A stretch of DNA of 64,000 nt from Myxococcaceae bacterium JPH2. GTDB lineage: Bacteria; Myxococcota; Myxococcia; Myxococcales; Myxococcaceae. Position numbers and translations under genes: made by a program. Shown here in pieces: positions 1 to 8,588 of the stretch. Each line of letters starts with the position of its first letter. Within the stretch, counting starts at the first letter, position 1. The DNA is taken from NCBI GenBank assembly GCA_016458225.1, contig JAEMGR010000005.1:186001-250000 (forward strand). Reading direction: 5' to 3'. The notes beneath the pieces were generated by a model. It was not told the origin of the DNA, ran no database searches, and worked only from the letters and a program-made list of their open reading frames with translations.

Positions 1-1
1 G

Positions 2-415
2 CTCATCGCGAAGAACCGCGAGTTTCTCGCCACGGTGGGCGAGCACCTGGAGTTCCTCGGGCTGACGGACAACCTGGAGCGAGGGCTGGCGCTGTTCGAG
101 CGACACCTTGGCTGGGCGCTGGAGCATGCGAGCCGCCGCGACCGCTTCACCTTCTACACCGCGGCCAGCTTCCTGCTGGGGCGCGTGATGTCCGCGGGCC
201 GAGCCACCGCCACGCTGCGGCTGCCACGGGACTTCGAGCTGTATCAATCAGGCGGCGCCTACGAGACGCGGGCGCTGGCGACCTGGGTGGATGCGCAGTC
301 CAAGGACCTCGCGGCCCAGTTCGACGCGCGCAACGGAACGGACCGCTTCGCCCGACTGCGCCAGCGCGCCGAAGCGCTCGGCACCGAAGTCCGTCCGTTC
401 GCCCTCGAAGGCTGA
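2..415 (+). CDS. Hypothetical protein, C-terminal part (gene begins before the window)
   Basis: The frame is open from the first bases of the window and ends with TGA at 413-415, so only the last 137 codons are visible. A GTG at 35 could be an internal start, but the frame continues upstream without a stop, so I read this as a truncated gene. The product looks soluble and mostly helical, with many Leu, Ala, Arg and Glu residues and no signal peptide or membrane segment in the visible part. I recognise no family. It is convergent with the next gene, with a strong hairpin between them. Confidence 0.6.
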   Translation, partial: LIAKNREFLATVGEHLEFLGLTDNLERGLALFERHLGWALEHASRRDRFTFYTAASFLLGRVMSAGRATATLRLPRDFELYQSGGAYETRALATWVDAQSKDLAAQFDARNGTDRFARLRQRAEALGTEVRPFALEG

Positions 416-438
416 CGCCCGATACGCGGTCCACGCCC

Positions 439-464
439 CCCTCGCGCGAAGAGATGCGCGAGGG
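439..464. terminator. Hairpin between convergent genes
   Basis: A perfect 9-bp GC-rich stem (439-447 pairing with 456-464) closes an 8-base loop between two converging genes. There is no clear T-tract, so it is a candidate bidirectional terminator only. Confidence 0.5.
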
Positions 465-481
465 TCTCGCCCCGCCAGGCG

Positions 482-961
482 TCACGCCTCGCTGACGGCC
501 TCGTCCTCCGCCGCATGAATGCGCGCGACGAAGCGCTCGGCCGTCGCGGCATCCACGTGATGGATGCGAGCCATCTCGCGAGCGATGTCTCCGGGGTTGT
601 CGCCCATGCGCAAGTGCATGCGGATGTTGTGCTCGAAGGGCTGGAGCACGCGGAACGCCTCGTCACCGGAGGCAGGAGGACGCGGAGCCTCACGCGGCTT
701 CATCTGCCCCAGCTCGCTCCTCGCGCGGAAGTAGTTCACGAGGTTCGAGAAGAGGAAGTACCACGTCATGAAGAACGAGATGGTTCCCCACCAGCCCAGC
801 GTGACGTTGCGCAGGGTGTGATGGAACAGGGCGCGGTTGAGACAGCTCCGGCACAGCTCTCCCTCAGTCGAATACTCGCGGCGCATGAACAGCATGCCCA
901 CGTTGTGAGAGAGCCGAACGGGGGCCGCCGGTTCGGGGAGCAAGCAGGAGTCGCAACGCAT
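482..961 (-). CDS. Small zinc-ribbon membrane protein, unknown function
   Basis: A 159-residue protein. The N-terminus has two Cys-x-x-Cys pairs (CDSC near residue 4 and CRSC near residue 37), which would form a treble-clef or zinc-ribbon-like site. A hydrophobic, Trp/Phe-rich segment follows at about residues 55-75 and is likely one membrane span, then a charged helical C-terminal half. The ATG at 961 is the first start in frame. It lies 65 bases downstream of tex on the same strand, so cotranscription is possible, although a hairpin sits between them. I know of no characterised homologue, and a role in sensing or membrane scaffolding would be a guess. Confidence 0.7.
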   Translation of the reverse strand: MRCDSCLLPEPAAPVRLSHNVGMLFMRREYSTEGELCRSCLNRALFHHTLRNVTLGWWGTISFFMTWYFLFSNLVNYFRARSELGQMKPREAPRPPASGDEAFRVLQPFEHNIRMHLRMGDNPGDIAREMARIHHVDAATAERFVARIHAAEDEAVSEA

Positions 962-983
962 GTCCGCTCACCATAGCGCAGGA

Positions 984-1008
984 CGCCTCGAAGACCTCCC
1001 CCGAGGCG
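984..1008 (-). terminator. Weak hairpin downstream of tex
   Basis: A 7-bp inverted repeat (984-990 with 1002-1008) lies just past the tex stop codon. It has no U-run, so termination may be partial and the next gene may be read through. Confidence 0.35.
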
Positions 1009-1026
1009 CCCCTCCCCAAGGTCGCA

Positions 1027-3393
1027 TCAGCGCTTCAACTTGGAAAACGGATTGTTGAAGGGCTCCGGCTTCTTCTTGGCCTCGGGATTTCCCCCGGAGG
1101 AACTCGGCGCGGGCCGCCCGGGCCCCGAGGAACTCGGACGCGACGGGGGCGCGCCGCGAGCCACCGGCCGCTCCGTCGTCACGCCCCGCCCCGCGCCATG
1201 AGCCCCGGCCACCGCGGGCTTGCCCGAGGGCCCAGGCGCGCCGCCCTCCTGCACCGCGCGCACGGAGAGCGCCAGCCGCTTGCGAGCCAGGTCCACGGTG
1301 AGGACCTTCACCGTGAGCCGGTCGCCCACCTTCACGACCTCGGACGGGTCCTTCACGAAGCGCGTGGAGATCTGCGACACGTGCACGAGGCCATCCTGGT
1401 GCACGCCCACGTCGACGAAGGCACCAAAGGCGGTGACGTTGGTCACCACGCCCTGGAGCACCATGCCCTCCTTCACGTCCTCCAGCGTGCGCAGGTCATC
1501 GCGCATCACCGGCGCGGTGAAGTCACCGCGAGGGTCCCGGCTCGGCTTCTCCAGTTCGGCGAGGATGTCCTGGAGCGTCGGCGCGCCCAGGTCCGCGCTC
1601 AGGTAGCGCTTGAGGTCCACCTGACGCACGAGCCCCGCGTTGCCCACGAGCGCGGCCACGTCCACGCCCAGGTCCTTCGCCATGCGCTCCACCACCGGAT
1701 AGCGCTCCGGATGCACGGCGCTCGAATCCAGGGGCTCGGGGCCGCGCACGCGCAGGAAGCCCGCGGCCTGCTCGAACGTCTTCGGCCCCATGCCGCTCAC
1801 CTTGAGCAGCTCGCGGCGCGTGGTGAAGCGGCCCTTCGCCGCCCGGTGCGCCACCAGCTTCTTGGCCAGCGACGGACCCACGCCGGACACGTGCTCCAGC
1901 AACTGCGGCGACGCGGTGTTCACGTCCACGCCCACCGCGTTCACGCACGAGTCCACCACCTCGCCCAGCTTCTTCTTCAAGAGGCCCTGGTCCACGTCGT
2001 GCTGGTACTGGCCCACCCCGATGCTCTTCGGGTCAATCTTCACCAGCTCGGCCAGCGGGTCCTGGAGCCGACGCCCGATGGACACCGCGCCGCGCAGCGA
2101 CACGTCCAGCTCCGGGAACTCCTCACGCGCCACCTCGGAGGCCGAGTAGATGGACGCGCCCTGCTCGCTCACCGACACCACGGGGACCTGCGAGCCCATG
2201 GCCTTGAGCGTGTCGCGCACGAAGCCCTCCGCCTCGCGACTGCCGGTGCCGTTGCCCACCGCGATGAGCTCCGGCCGATGCTTCTGCACCACCGCCGCCA
2301 GCACCTTCGCGGCCCGCGCGCGCTCATCCGCCGAGCGCTCGCTGTAGAGCGTGGCCACTTCCGCGACGCCGCCCGTGTTGTCCAGCATCACCAGCTTGAT
2401 GCCAGTGCGCAGGCCCGGGTCCAACGCGAGCACCGCGCGAGCCCCCGCTGGCGCGGTCAGCAGCAGGTGTCGCAGGTTGTCCCCGAACACACCGATGGCG
2501 CCCTTGTCCGCGCGGGCCTTCAGCTCCGCGCGCAGCTCGGACTCCAGCGAGGGGCCCATGAGCCGCTCCCACCCGTCCTCCACCGCCGCGCGCAGCTCGT
2601 CCGCGAAGAGCGACTGGGGCCGGGTCACCACGCGCCCGGCCAGGAGGCCCTTCACCTCATCATCCGGCAGAGAGAGCTTCACCTTGAGCACGCCCTCCTC
2701 CTCGCCTCGCAGGAGCGCCAGCACGCGGTGCGAGGGGGCCTGGGACAGCGGCTCCTCATGGCCGTAGTAGTTCTCGAACTTGGTCGTCTCGCCCTTCTTC
2801 GCGGCCACCACGTCCGAGCACAGCGTGCCCTTGCGAGCGCACACCTCGCGGGCCTCGCGTCGCAGGACCGCGTCCTCGGTGACGCGCTCGGCGCAGATGT
2901 CGCGCGCGCCCGCCAGCGCCGCCGCCAGGTCCTCCACGCCCTTGCCCGCATCCACGAACGGACGCACGCGCGAGTCCCGGTCCTCGCCTCGCCGGCCCTC
3001 CTGCTTCCACAACAGGTCCGCGAGCGGCTCCAGGCCCTTCTCACGCGCGATGGCCGCCCGCGTGCGCCGCTTGGGCTTGTAGGGCAGGTACAGGTCCTCC
3101 AGCTCGGTGCGCGTGCGCGCCTGCTGCAGCGCCCGGGTCAGCTCGGGCGTCAGCTTCCCCTGCTCCTCGATGGTCCGCAGGATGGTGTCGCGCCGCGAGT
3201 CCAGCTCCGCGCGCTCCGAGGCCCGATCCAGCACGGTCTGGATCTGCACCTCGTCCAGCCCACCGGTGGCCTCCTTGCGGTAGCGCGCGATGAACGGAAC
3301 GGTGGCCCCATCGGCGCTCAGCGCGAGGGTGCGGTCAACCTGCTCGGGCGCGATGCCCAGCTCTCGGGACAGCTCTGCGGCGTAGGGATGCAT
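1027..3393 (-). CDS. tex: Tex family transcription accessory / RNA-binding protein
   Basis: The 788-residue product has the full Tex architecture: an N-terminal helical HTH-like region, a YqgF/RNase H-like domain (motif LDPGLRTG near the middle), tandem helix-hairpin-helix segments (GVGPSLAKK), and a C-terminal S1 RNA-binding domain (FGAFVDVG) followed by a basic Pro/Gly/Ser-rich tail. The family binds nucleic acid and affects transcript handling and stress phenotypes in several bacteria. The frame is open further upstream, but the ATG at 3393 begins the conserved sequence MHPYAAELSRELG and gives the usual family length, so I place the start there. The low-complexity tail is common in GC-rich genomes. 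Confidence 0.95.
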   Translation of the reverse strand: MHPYAAELSRELGIAPEQVDRTLALSADGATVPFIARYRKEATGGLDEVQIQTVLDRASERAELDSRRDTILRTIEEQGKLTPELTRALQQARTRTELEDLYLPYKPKRRTRAAIAREKGLEPLADLLWKQEGRRGEDRDSRVRPFVDAGKGVEDLAAALAGARDICAERVTEDAVLRREAREVCARKGTLCSDVVAAKKGETTKFENYYGHEEPLSQAPSHRVLALLRGEEEGVLKVKLSLPDDEVKGLLAGRVVTRPQSLFADELRAAVEDGWERLMGPSLESELRAELKARADKGAIGVFGDNLRHLLLTAPAGARAVLALDPGLRTGIKLVMLDNTGGVAEVATLYSERSADERARAAKVLAAVVQKHRPELIAVGNGTGSREAEGFVRDTLKAMGSQVPVVSVSEQGASIYSASEVAREEFPELDVSLRGAVSIGRRLQDPLAELVKIDPKSIGVGQYQHDVDQGLLKKKLGEVVDSCVNAVGVDVNTASPQLLEHVSGVGPSLAKKLVAHRAAKGRFTTRRELLKVSGMGPKTFEQAAGFLRVRGPEPLDSSAVHPERYPVVERMAKDLGVDVAALVGNAGLVRQVDLKRYLSADLGAPTLQDILAELEKPSRDPRGDFTAPVMRDDLRTLEDVKEGMVLQGVVTNVTAFGAFVDVGVHQDGLVHVSQISTRFVKDPSEVVKVGDRLTVKVLTVDLARKRLALSVRAVQEGGAPGPSGKPAVAGAHGAGRGVTTERPVARGAPPSRPSSSGPGRPAPSSSGGNPEAKKKPEPFNNPFSKLKR

Positions 3394-3473
3394 GGCGTCG
3401 CGTTCTATACCCCGGGCCTCCCACACCGCCCAGAGACCCGTCGTTCCGCGCGCCCGCCAGCCAACGCCCCGCC

Positions 3474-4010
3474 TCAGCGCGCGGGGACACCCCGCCACTC
3501 GGCGCGCAAGAGTCCCCACTGTTGCTGATCGAACCGCTCGCCACCGTGCACCACGTGGCCGCGCAGCGTGCCCTCGTGGGTGAACCCCAGCTTGCGCGCC
3601 ACGGCCTGCGAGGCCGCGTTGTGCGCGAGCGTGACCAACCCGACGCGCTGCAGGAAGGGCAGCGTGAACAGCTGCTCCAGCATCAACCCCACCGCGCGCG
3701 TGCAGACGCCCTGTCCCTGGTACGCCTCGGAGATCATGTACCCGATGACCACCCGGCCATGGGTCCGGGACAGCTCGCGCGCGGACAAGGTGCCGGCCAG
3801 CGTCCCCTCCACCTCCACCATCCAGCGAAAGCTCTTCGCCTGAGGCTGCGTCACGTCACAGCTCGCCTCCGCGAGCCGCTTGAGGAGCGACTCGCGCGAG
3901 TCCTCGTCGGACGAGACGAAGCGCCGCGAGGTGGGCTCGTCGCGCAGGGCCAACCAGAAGTCCAGGTGCTCCGGGAGCGCCCGGGTCAGGCGGATGTTGG
4001 CAGGGGGCAT
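3474..4010 (-). CDS. GNAT acetyltransferase, RimJ/RimL type
   Basis: A 178-residue GNAT-fold protein. The acetyl-CoA-binding motif A is visible as GYMISEAYQGQGVCTRAV, and the later HNAASQAVARKLGF segment is typical of RimJ/RimL-like enzymes, which acetylate protein N-termini or small amines. I chose the ATG at 4010 because the conserved N-terminal strand (IRLTRALPEHLDFW) starts right after it; a longer frame upstream has no family match. The gene lies 80 bases upstream of tex on the same strand. The substrate cannot be told from sequence. Confidence 0.88.
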   Translation of the reverse strand: MPPANIRLTRALPEHLDFWLALRDEPTSRRFVSSDEDSRESLLKRLAEASCDVTQPQAKSFRWMVEVEGTLAGTLSARELSRTHGRVVIGYMISEAYQGQGVCTRAVGLMLEQLFTLPFLQRVGLVTLAHNAASQAVARKLGFTHEGTLRGHVVHGGERFDQQQWGLLRAEWRGVPAR

Positions 4011-4123
4011 GACGTCTCCACGAAATAGACCCGCGCGTGCGAGCGAGGGCCGCGCCGGGAGGCATCCTGCCACCTGCCCACGCGGCCCTCACGTTCACTC
4101 GGCCCGAGAGGGCGAGCGCCGCC

Positions 4124-6256
4124 TCAGAGGGCCTGGATGTCGCCGGCCTTCACGCGGAACGTCTTGCTGAAGGCCTTCGTGGCGAGCTCCTCCGCGGACC
4201 GCTTGGAGTAGTCCTTGCCCACCTCGGAGCCCGGGATGAGATGGAACGTGGCGAGCGCCTCGTCGGCCTTCACCTCCAGCACCACGAAGCCGTTGGCGTC
4301 GCCCTCGGCGAAGCGGAGGTTGGGGTTGGCGCTCTGGAGCGTCTTCTCCATCTCCGTGATGACGTACCGGTACACGGACGAGCCCTCGCTGTAGCCCGCG
4401 GCCATGACCGCCAGGCCCGCCAGCCCCTTGATGGAGCTGGAGGTGATGGCCGGCGTCGTCAACGTGGGGACGCCCTCCTCCACCGACGCGAACGAGGCGT
4501 GGATGTCGCCGGAGATGAACAGCGCGTTGTTGACGTTCTGCTTGAGCCCGCTGAGCAGCATCTTCTTCTTGGTGGGGAAGCCGTCCCACTGGTCCGCGCA
4601 GAAGTAGAAGCGCTGGCGCAGCGTCGGGTCCGCCACGTCCGTCTTGTCGCGCAGGTCCCAGATGAGCGACGACAGCGACGTGGAGCTGACGACGATCTTC
4701 CAGGTCTGCGACGCCTCGCGCACCGTCTGCTGGAACCACGTCTCCTGCGCGGTGCCCAGCACGTTCTCGCTGGCGCCCTGAGAGGCCTGGAACTTCACCG
4801 CCGAGTACAGGTCGAACGTGTCCTTCACCACCACGTAGCGCGAGCCCTGGATGTTGAAGAGCGAGCTCTTGCCCATGTGCACGAACGCCACGCCGCGCGG
4901 CTTGCCCGACGGCGACACCATCAGCGCCGAGGCGCCCACCTGCTGCAGCACCTGGTTGGCGTAGAAGAGCGACACGTTGCCCTTCACCCACGTCGCGGCC
5001 TTCTCCGCCGCCGCGTCCCGGCTCAGGCCCGCCTTCTGCGCCTGCGCCACATAGGCCTGCTGGAGCACCGTCTTCTGCTGCGCGTAGCCCGCGTCATCGA
5101 TGTTCACGTACGCGAACGTGTCCGCCTGGAAGGCCTGCTTCACCGGATCCGGCTGCGAGGCCAGCACCGCCGTCAGCATCGCCTGGTCCACCGCCACCGA
5201 GGCCGGGTACGCGTCCTCGGGGATGATGTGGTCCGGGCGGAAGGTGCGGTAGTCGAGCACCATCAGCTTCACGTTCCGGCCGTAGTCGAACGAACGGTAG
5301 ATGTGCGTGTCCGGATAGCGGGGAATGGCGCCCACGTCGATGGCGCCCTCGTTGCCCGTGGACAGGTCCAGCGGGATGTACTCGAAGAAGGCCTGCTCCG
5401 AGTTGCGCTTGCGCGCCTCCGAGTTCTCGTCCGTCTTGCCGTCCTCGTACGTGGCGTGGGAACCCCAGCTGTCGTCGGAGAACTCGTGGTCGTCCCACAC
5501 GATGATGAACGGATAGCGCTCATGCACCGCCTGCAGCTGCTTGTCCGAGCGGAACGTCTTGTACAGGTCCCGGTAGTTGGACACCGAGTTGGCCGCGAGG
5601 AACGCCGTCACCCCGGAGCCCTGCGGCAGCGCGCTGGCCGGATCACTGAAGATGACCGAGCGCCCCGCCCCGGACTGGAACGACTGGTCGCCCGTCGTCT
5701 CGTAGATGTAGTCCCCGAGGAAGACGACGAAGTCCAGGTCCTCGTTGAGCTGCACCAGCCGCTGCCAGGTGTTGTAGTAGCGGCCAATGAAGTCCTGGCA
5801 GCTGGCGAAGGCGAACTTCACCGCCACGTCGTCGCCCGCCGCGGGCGCCGTCTTGGTCCGGCCCGTGTTGGTGGTGTACCGCTTGCCGTCCTTCTCGTAG
5901 GTAAAGCGGTAGTAGTACGTGGTGCGCGCCGACAGGTTCGTCACCTTCACGCTGAGGGTGTTGTCCGTCGCGGCCCGCGCCGTCAGGTCCTTCTTGTCCA
6001 ACACCAGCGCGCTGAAGTCATCGCGCGTGGACACCTCCAGGCGCACCGTCAGGTCCGCGCCCGCGCGATCCGGATCCACCGCGCGCACCCACAGCACCAC
6101 GCTGTCGGGCCGGGGATCTCCCGAGCACAGCGACTGCGGGAAGTAGCGCGTGCCCTGGTCCGTGGGCGTGTCTTCGTCAGAGCAACCAAAGGTCGTGCTC
6201 GCGGCAACTGCGACCACGGCCTGCAGGAACGTTCGGCGTTTGAGGGTGTCGAACAC
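4124..6256 (-). CDS. phoD: PhoD-family alkaline phosphatase/phosphodiesterase, Tat-exported lipoprotein
   Basis: A 710-residue protein of the PhoD metallophosphoesterase family, which hydrolyses phosphate mono- and diesters outside the cytoplasm. The N-terminus has a Tat motif (KRRTFLQ, residues 6-12), a hydrophobic stretch and a lipobox-like TTFGC with Cys25. A PhoD N-terminal beta domain follows, then the catalytic motifs FLGDYIYE, WDDHEFSDD and SGDIHASF for metal binding. I place the start at the GTG at 6256 because CGGAG sits 7 bases upstream; a GTG at 6274 is the alternative. The gene stands alone. I could not find a convincing Pho box upstream. Confidence 0.92.
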   Translation of the reverse strand: MFDTLKRRTFLQAVVAVAASTTFGCSDEDTPTDQGTRYFPQSLCSGDPRPDSVVLWVRAVDPDRAGADLTVRLEVSTRDDFSALVLDKKDLTARAATDNTLSVKVTNLSARTTYYYRFTYEKDGKRYTTNTGRTKTAPAAGDDVAVKFAFASCQDFIGRYYNTWQRLVQLNEDLDFVVFLGDYIYETTGDQSFQSGAGRSVIFSDPASALPQGSGVTAFLAANSVSNYRDLYKTFRSDKQLQAVHERYPFIIVWDDHEFSDDSWGSHATYEDGKTDENSEARKRNSEQAFFEYIPLDLSTGNEGAIDVGAIPRYPDTHIYRSFDYGRNVKLMVLDYRTFRPDHIIPEDAYPASVAVDQAMLTAVLASQPDPVKQAFQADTFAYVNIDDAGYAQQKTVLQQAYVAQAQKAGLSRDAAAEKAATWVKGNVSLFYANQVLQQVGASALMVSPSGKPRGVAFVHMGKSSLFNIQGSRYVVVKDTFDLYSAVKFQASQGASENVLGTAQETWFQQTVREASQTWKIVVSSTSLSSLIWDLRDKTDVADPTLRQRFYFCADQWDGFPTKKKMLLSGLKQNVNNALFISGDIHASFASVEEGVPTLTTPAITSSSIKGLAGLAVMAAGYSEGSSVYRYVITEMEKTLQSANPNLRFAEGDANGFVVLEVKADEALATFHLIPGSEVGKDYSKRSAEELATKAFSKTFRVKAGDIQAL

Positions 6257-6410
6257 GGCAAGGCTCCGCTTCACTTGGGGGTGGGGTGACAGACCGCCGG
6301 AGTCTATGGCCGCCCTCGCTCCCGCAAGAAACAGCGCAGTGCCGTCGCTGTCACTGACTTGACGCGTCAGATACGCGCCGCCGCAGGCCGTGTCCCACGA
6401 GGGGAGCACT

Positions 6411-6448
6411 GAAAGGAAAAGGGCTGTCCATCCGAGGACGGACAGCCC
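6411..6448 (-). terminator. Rho-independent terminator of recA
   Basis: A perfect 9-bp stem (6421-6429 with 6440-6448) lies just past the recA stop. On the minus strand it is followed by TTTTCCTTTC, a recognisable U-rich tail. This is the best intrinsic terminator in the window. Confidence 0.85.
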
Positions 6449-6491
6449 CTGCGCTGCGCTCCCGCGCGCCCGAAGGCGAGCGAGCGCGGTG

Positions 6492-7577
6492 CTACTTCAC
6501 GGCCTTCACGCGGGGCCGCTTCTCTCCGTCAGCGGCGGGCTCCGCGGGCTCGGCCGGCGCGGCGGCGGGACCGCCCTTGCTGATGCCGTACTTCTCCAGC
6601 ACCCGGGCCTCGATCTCACGCTGAATCTCGGGGTGCTCGCGCAGGTAGTCCTTCGCGTTCTCACGCCCCTGCCCGATGCGCTCGCCCTTGAAGGAGAACC
6701 AGCTGCCGCTCTTCTCGATGATGTTGTCGTTCGACGCCAGGTCGATGAGGTCTCCCTCACGCGAGATGCCCGAGCCGTACATGATGTCGAACTCCACTTC
6801 CTTGAAGGGAGGCGCCACCTTGTTCTTCACCACCTTCACGCGGGTGCGGCTGCCCACCACGTTCTCGCCATTCTTGATGGCGCCCACGCGGCGGATGTCC
6901 AGGCGCTGCGACGCGTAGAACTTCAGCGCGTTTCCGCCCGTCGTCGTCTCGGGGTTGCCGAACATCACGCCAATCTTCATGCGGATCTGGTTGATGAAGA
7001 TGACGCACGTCTGGCTCTTGGCGATGGTGCCCGTGAGCTTGCGCAGGGCCTGGCTCATCAGACGGGCCTGCACACCCATGTGCGCATCGCCCATCTCGCC
7101 CTCGAGCTCCGCCTTCGGAACGAGCGCGGCCACCGAGTCCACCACCAGCACGTCGATGGCGCCCGAGCGCACCAGCATCTCGGCGATCTCCAACCCCTGC
7201 TCGCCGGTGTCCGGCTGGCTGAGCAGCAGGTCATCCGTGCGAACGCCCAGCTTGCGCGCGTAGCCCACGTCCAGCGCGTGCTCGGCGTCCACGTAGCCGC
7301 AGATGCCCCCACGCTTCTGGGCCTCGGCGACGATGTGCAGACACAGCGTCGTCTTACCGGAGGACTCCGGGCCGAAGATCTCGACGATGCGGCCCTTGGG
7401 CACGCCGCCCACGCCCAGGGCGATGTCCAGGGAGATAGAACCCGTGGAGACGGCCTGGATGTCGCGCAGCAGCGGCTCGTCCTTGCCCAGCCGCATGATG
7501 GAGCCCTTACCGAACTGCCGCTCCACCGCGGACATCGCCAGCTCGATCGCCTTTTCCTTCTCCTGATTCACAGACAT
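6492..7577 (-). CDS. recA: RecA recombinase
   Basis: A 361-residue RecA with the Walker A motif GPESSGKTT, the loop regions and the conserved core, ending in an Ala/Pro/Glu-rich tail. It forms filaments on single-stranded DNA, drives strand exchange and activates LexA self-cleavage. The ATG at 7577 follows GAAGGGG at good spacing; a longer frame upstream is not conserved. It is monocistronic, with its own terminator and no recX behind it. The upstream region holds both a PafBC-type promoter match and a LexA box. Myxobacteria carry two recA genes, and I cannot say from this window which copy this is. Confidence 0.98.
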   Translation of the reverse strand: MSVNQEKEKAIELAMSAVERQFGKGSIMRLGKDEPLLRDIQAVSTGSISLDIALGVGGVPKGRIVEIFGPESSGKTTLCLHIVAEAQKRGGICGYVDAEHALDVGYARKLGVRTDDLLLSQPDTGEQGLEIAEMLVRSGAIDVLVVDSVAALVPKAELEGEMGDAHMGVQARLMSQALRKLTGTIAKSQTCVIFINQIRMKIGVMFGNPETTTGGNALKFYASQRLDIRRVGAIKNGENVVGSRTRVKVVKNKVAPPFKEVEFDIMYGSGISREGDLIDLASNDNIIEKSGSWFSFKGERIGQGRENAKDYLREHPEIQREIEARVLEKYGISKGGPAAAPAEPAEPAADGEKRPRVKAVK

Positions 7578-7621
7578 GTCGTCGCCCCTTCGGCTTGGTA
7601 ACGGCGGGCCACCCCGGCCCA

Positions 7622-7638
7622 CCTGAACGCGCTTTTAG
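7622..7638 (-). promoter_or_regulatory. LexA box upstream of recA
   Basis: The minus strand reads CTAAAAGCGCGTTCAGG. All 17 positions fit the M. xanthus LexA consensus as I recall it (CTRHAMRYBYGTTCAGS). It lies 45 bases before the recA start and about 16 bases downstream of the promoter -10 element proposed here, a sensible position for a repressor. Confidence 0.8.
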
Positions 7639-7653
7639 TTACGCGATGGGTAG

Positions 7654-7676
7654 ACCCTAGTCCACCCCTCTGACAT
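7654..7676 (-). promoter_or_regulatory. Candidate RecA-NDp (PafBC-type) promoter of recA
   Basis: The minus strand reads ATGTCAGAG, then 8 bases, then TAGGGT. The mycobacterial RecA-NDp consensus as I recall it is TTGTCRGTG-N8-TAGGNT. Twelve of the fourteen specified positions match and the spacing is exact. The predicted transcript start is near 7647, giving a leader of about 70 bases that contains the LexA box. No good -35 hexamer is present at the usual distance, as expected for an activator-dependent promoter. Confidence 0.6.
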
Positions 7677-7695
7677 CCGTTCTGCGTCCTGTTCA

Positions 7696-8445
7696 TCAGC
7701 TCTCGCGGTGGGCAAGCAGGACCACGGCCGCCAGCCCCGCCAGGCCGGACACCCCCCCAGCATCCAGTGGAGTCATCAATGACACCACCACGCCCAGGCC
7801 GGACAGGACGACCAGGAGGGACAGCGCCACCCGGTAGAGGACGGACTTGGGGGGCGCCGCGCCCAGCAACACCATGAGGACCAGCGACAATCCGCCCTGG
7901 GCCAGGGCCCACTCGCTGGGCGAGTCCGGGTGGAGCAGCTGGTAGCCAGCCTGGAGCGCCACCCCCAGGCCCAGGAGCAGCAGCGGCAGTCCCATCCGGC
8001 CCAGGCCCTTCCCGCCCCCGCGCTCGGCGCGCAGGTGGGCCAGGTCCTCCGGCCGGACCTCCAGGGCGAAGGGAAACCCGAGCGTCAGGAGCCCCTCCAC
8101 CGCCGCGGCACGACACGTCCGGCCCTGCGCATCCTCGAGGTCGGCCAGCACGCCACCCTCCAACAGCCCGTGGAGAAGGTCCGCCGCCTCCCGCCCCTCC
8201 GCCTGCTTCACCACGTCCCCGATGAGCTGGTTGAGCTGTGAACAGAGCGCGGGCCGCCGAGACGACTCCGCATGTCGGGCCTCTTCCGCCAGCGCCAGCA
8301 CCGCCCTGGGTCCAGTCCCCGCGGGAACCGGCGCCGGCACCTGGGGCGACTCGGGCGGCGTCCAGGGCACGACCTCCGAGGCCACGGCCTCCGAGCCGGT
8401 GACGTCCGAGAACGAGGCCCCGTCCCCACTCTCCCGAGGTGACAT
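7696..8445 (-). CDS. Membrane protein with soluble N-terminal half, unknown function
   Basis: A 249-residue protein. The first ~150 residues are soluble, beginning with a Ser/Pro/Ala-rich linker and continuing as a helical region. The C-terminal 100 residues hold about four hydrophobic segments (starting near GLPLLLLGLG), typical of an integral membrane domain. The ATG at 8445 is the only ATG near the N-terminus but has no clear Shine-Dalgarno; in-frame GTG and TTG codons lie further upstream, so the start is uncertain. It stands upstream of recA on the same strand, but recA has its own promoter region. I recognise no family. Confidence 0.7.
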   Translation of the reverse strand: MSPRESGDGASFSDVTGSEAVASEVVPWTPPESPQVPAPVPAGTGPRAVLALAEEARHAESSRRPALCSQLNQLIGDVVKQAEGREAADLLHGLLEGGVLADLEDAQGRTCRAAAVEGLLTLGFPFALEVRPEDLAHLRAERGGGKGLGRMGLPLLLLGLGVALQAGYQLLHPDSPSEWALAQGGLSLVLMVLLGAAPPKSVLYRVALSLLVVLSGLGVVVSLMTPLDAGGVSGLAGLAAVVLLAHRES

Positions 8446-8588
8446 GGGAGGCCGTATGCGCGAGCCGTCTGGCACGCGGGCACTGTACGCATGCCCCCGG
8501 CAGGGGTTCAAAGCCCACAGCCGCGCCTCGGACGCTCGGATGGCGTCGGAATGGCCGGGGGAGTGGTCGGAGCTTAAACTGATTTACC

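Noticed and set aside
1198-3528. Very long open frames opposite real genes, here and at 4037-6289, 9672-11765, 30049-33504 and 36056-38785
   Set aside because: They are mirror frames produced by the strong G/C bias in third codon positions. Their products are Arg/His/Gly/Ala-rich with no recognisable domain, and the opposite strand carries clear families.
6340-6372. Pho box and palindrome TGACGCGTCA upstream of phoD
   Set aside because: CTGTCAC is followed by a poor second half-site at the right distance, so it does not make a Pho box. The palindrome alone is too short to assign.
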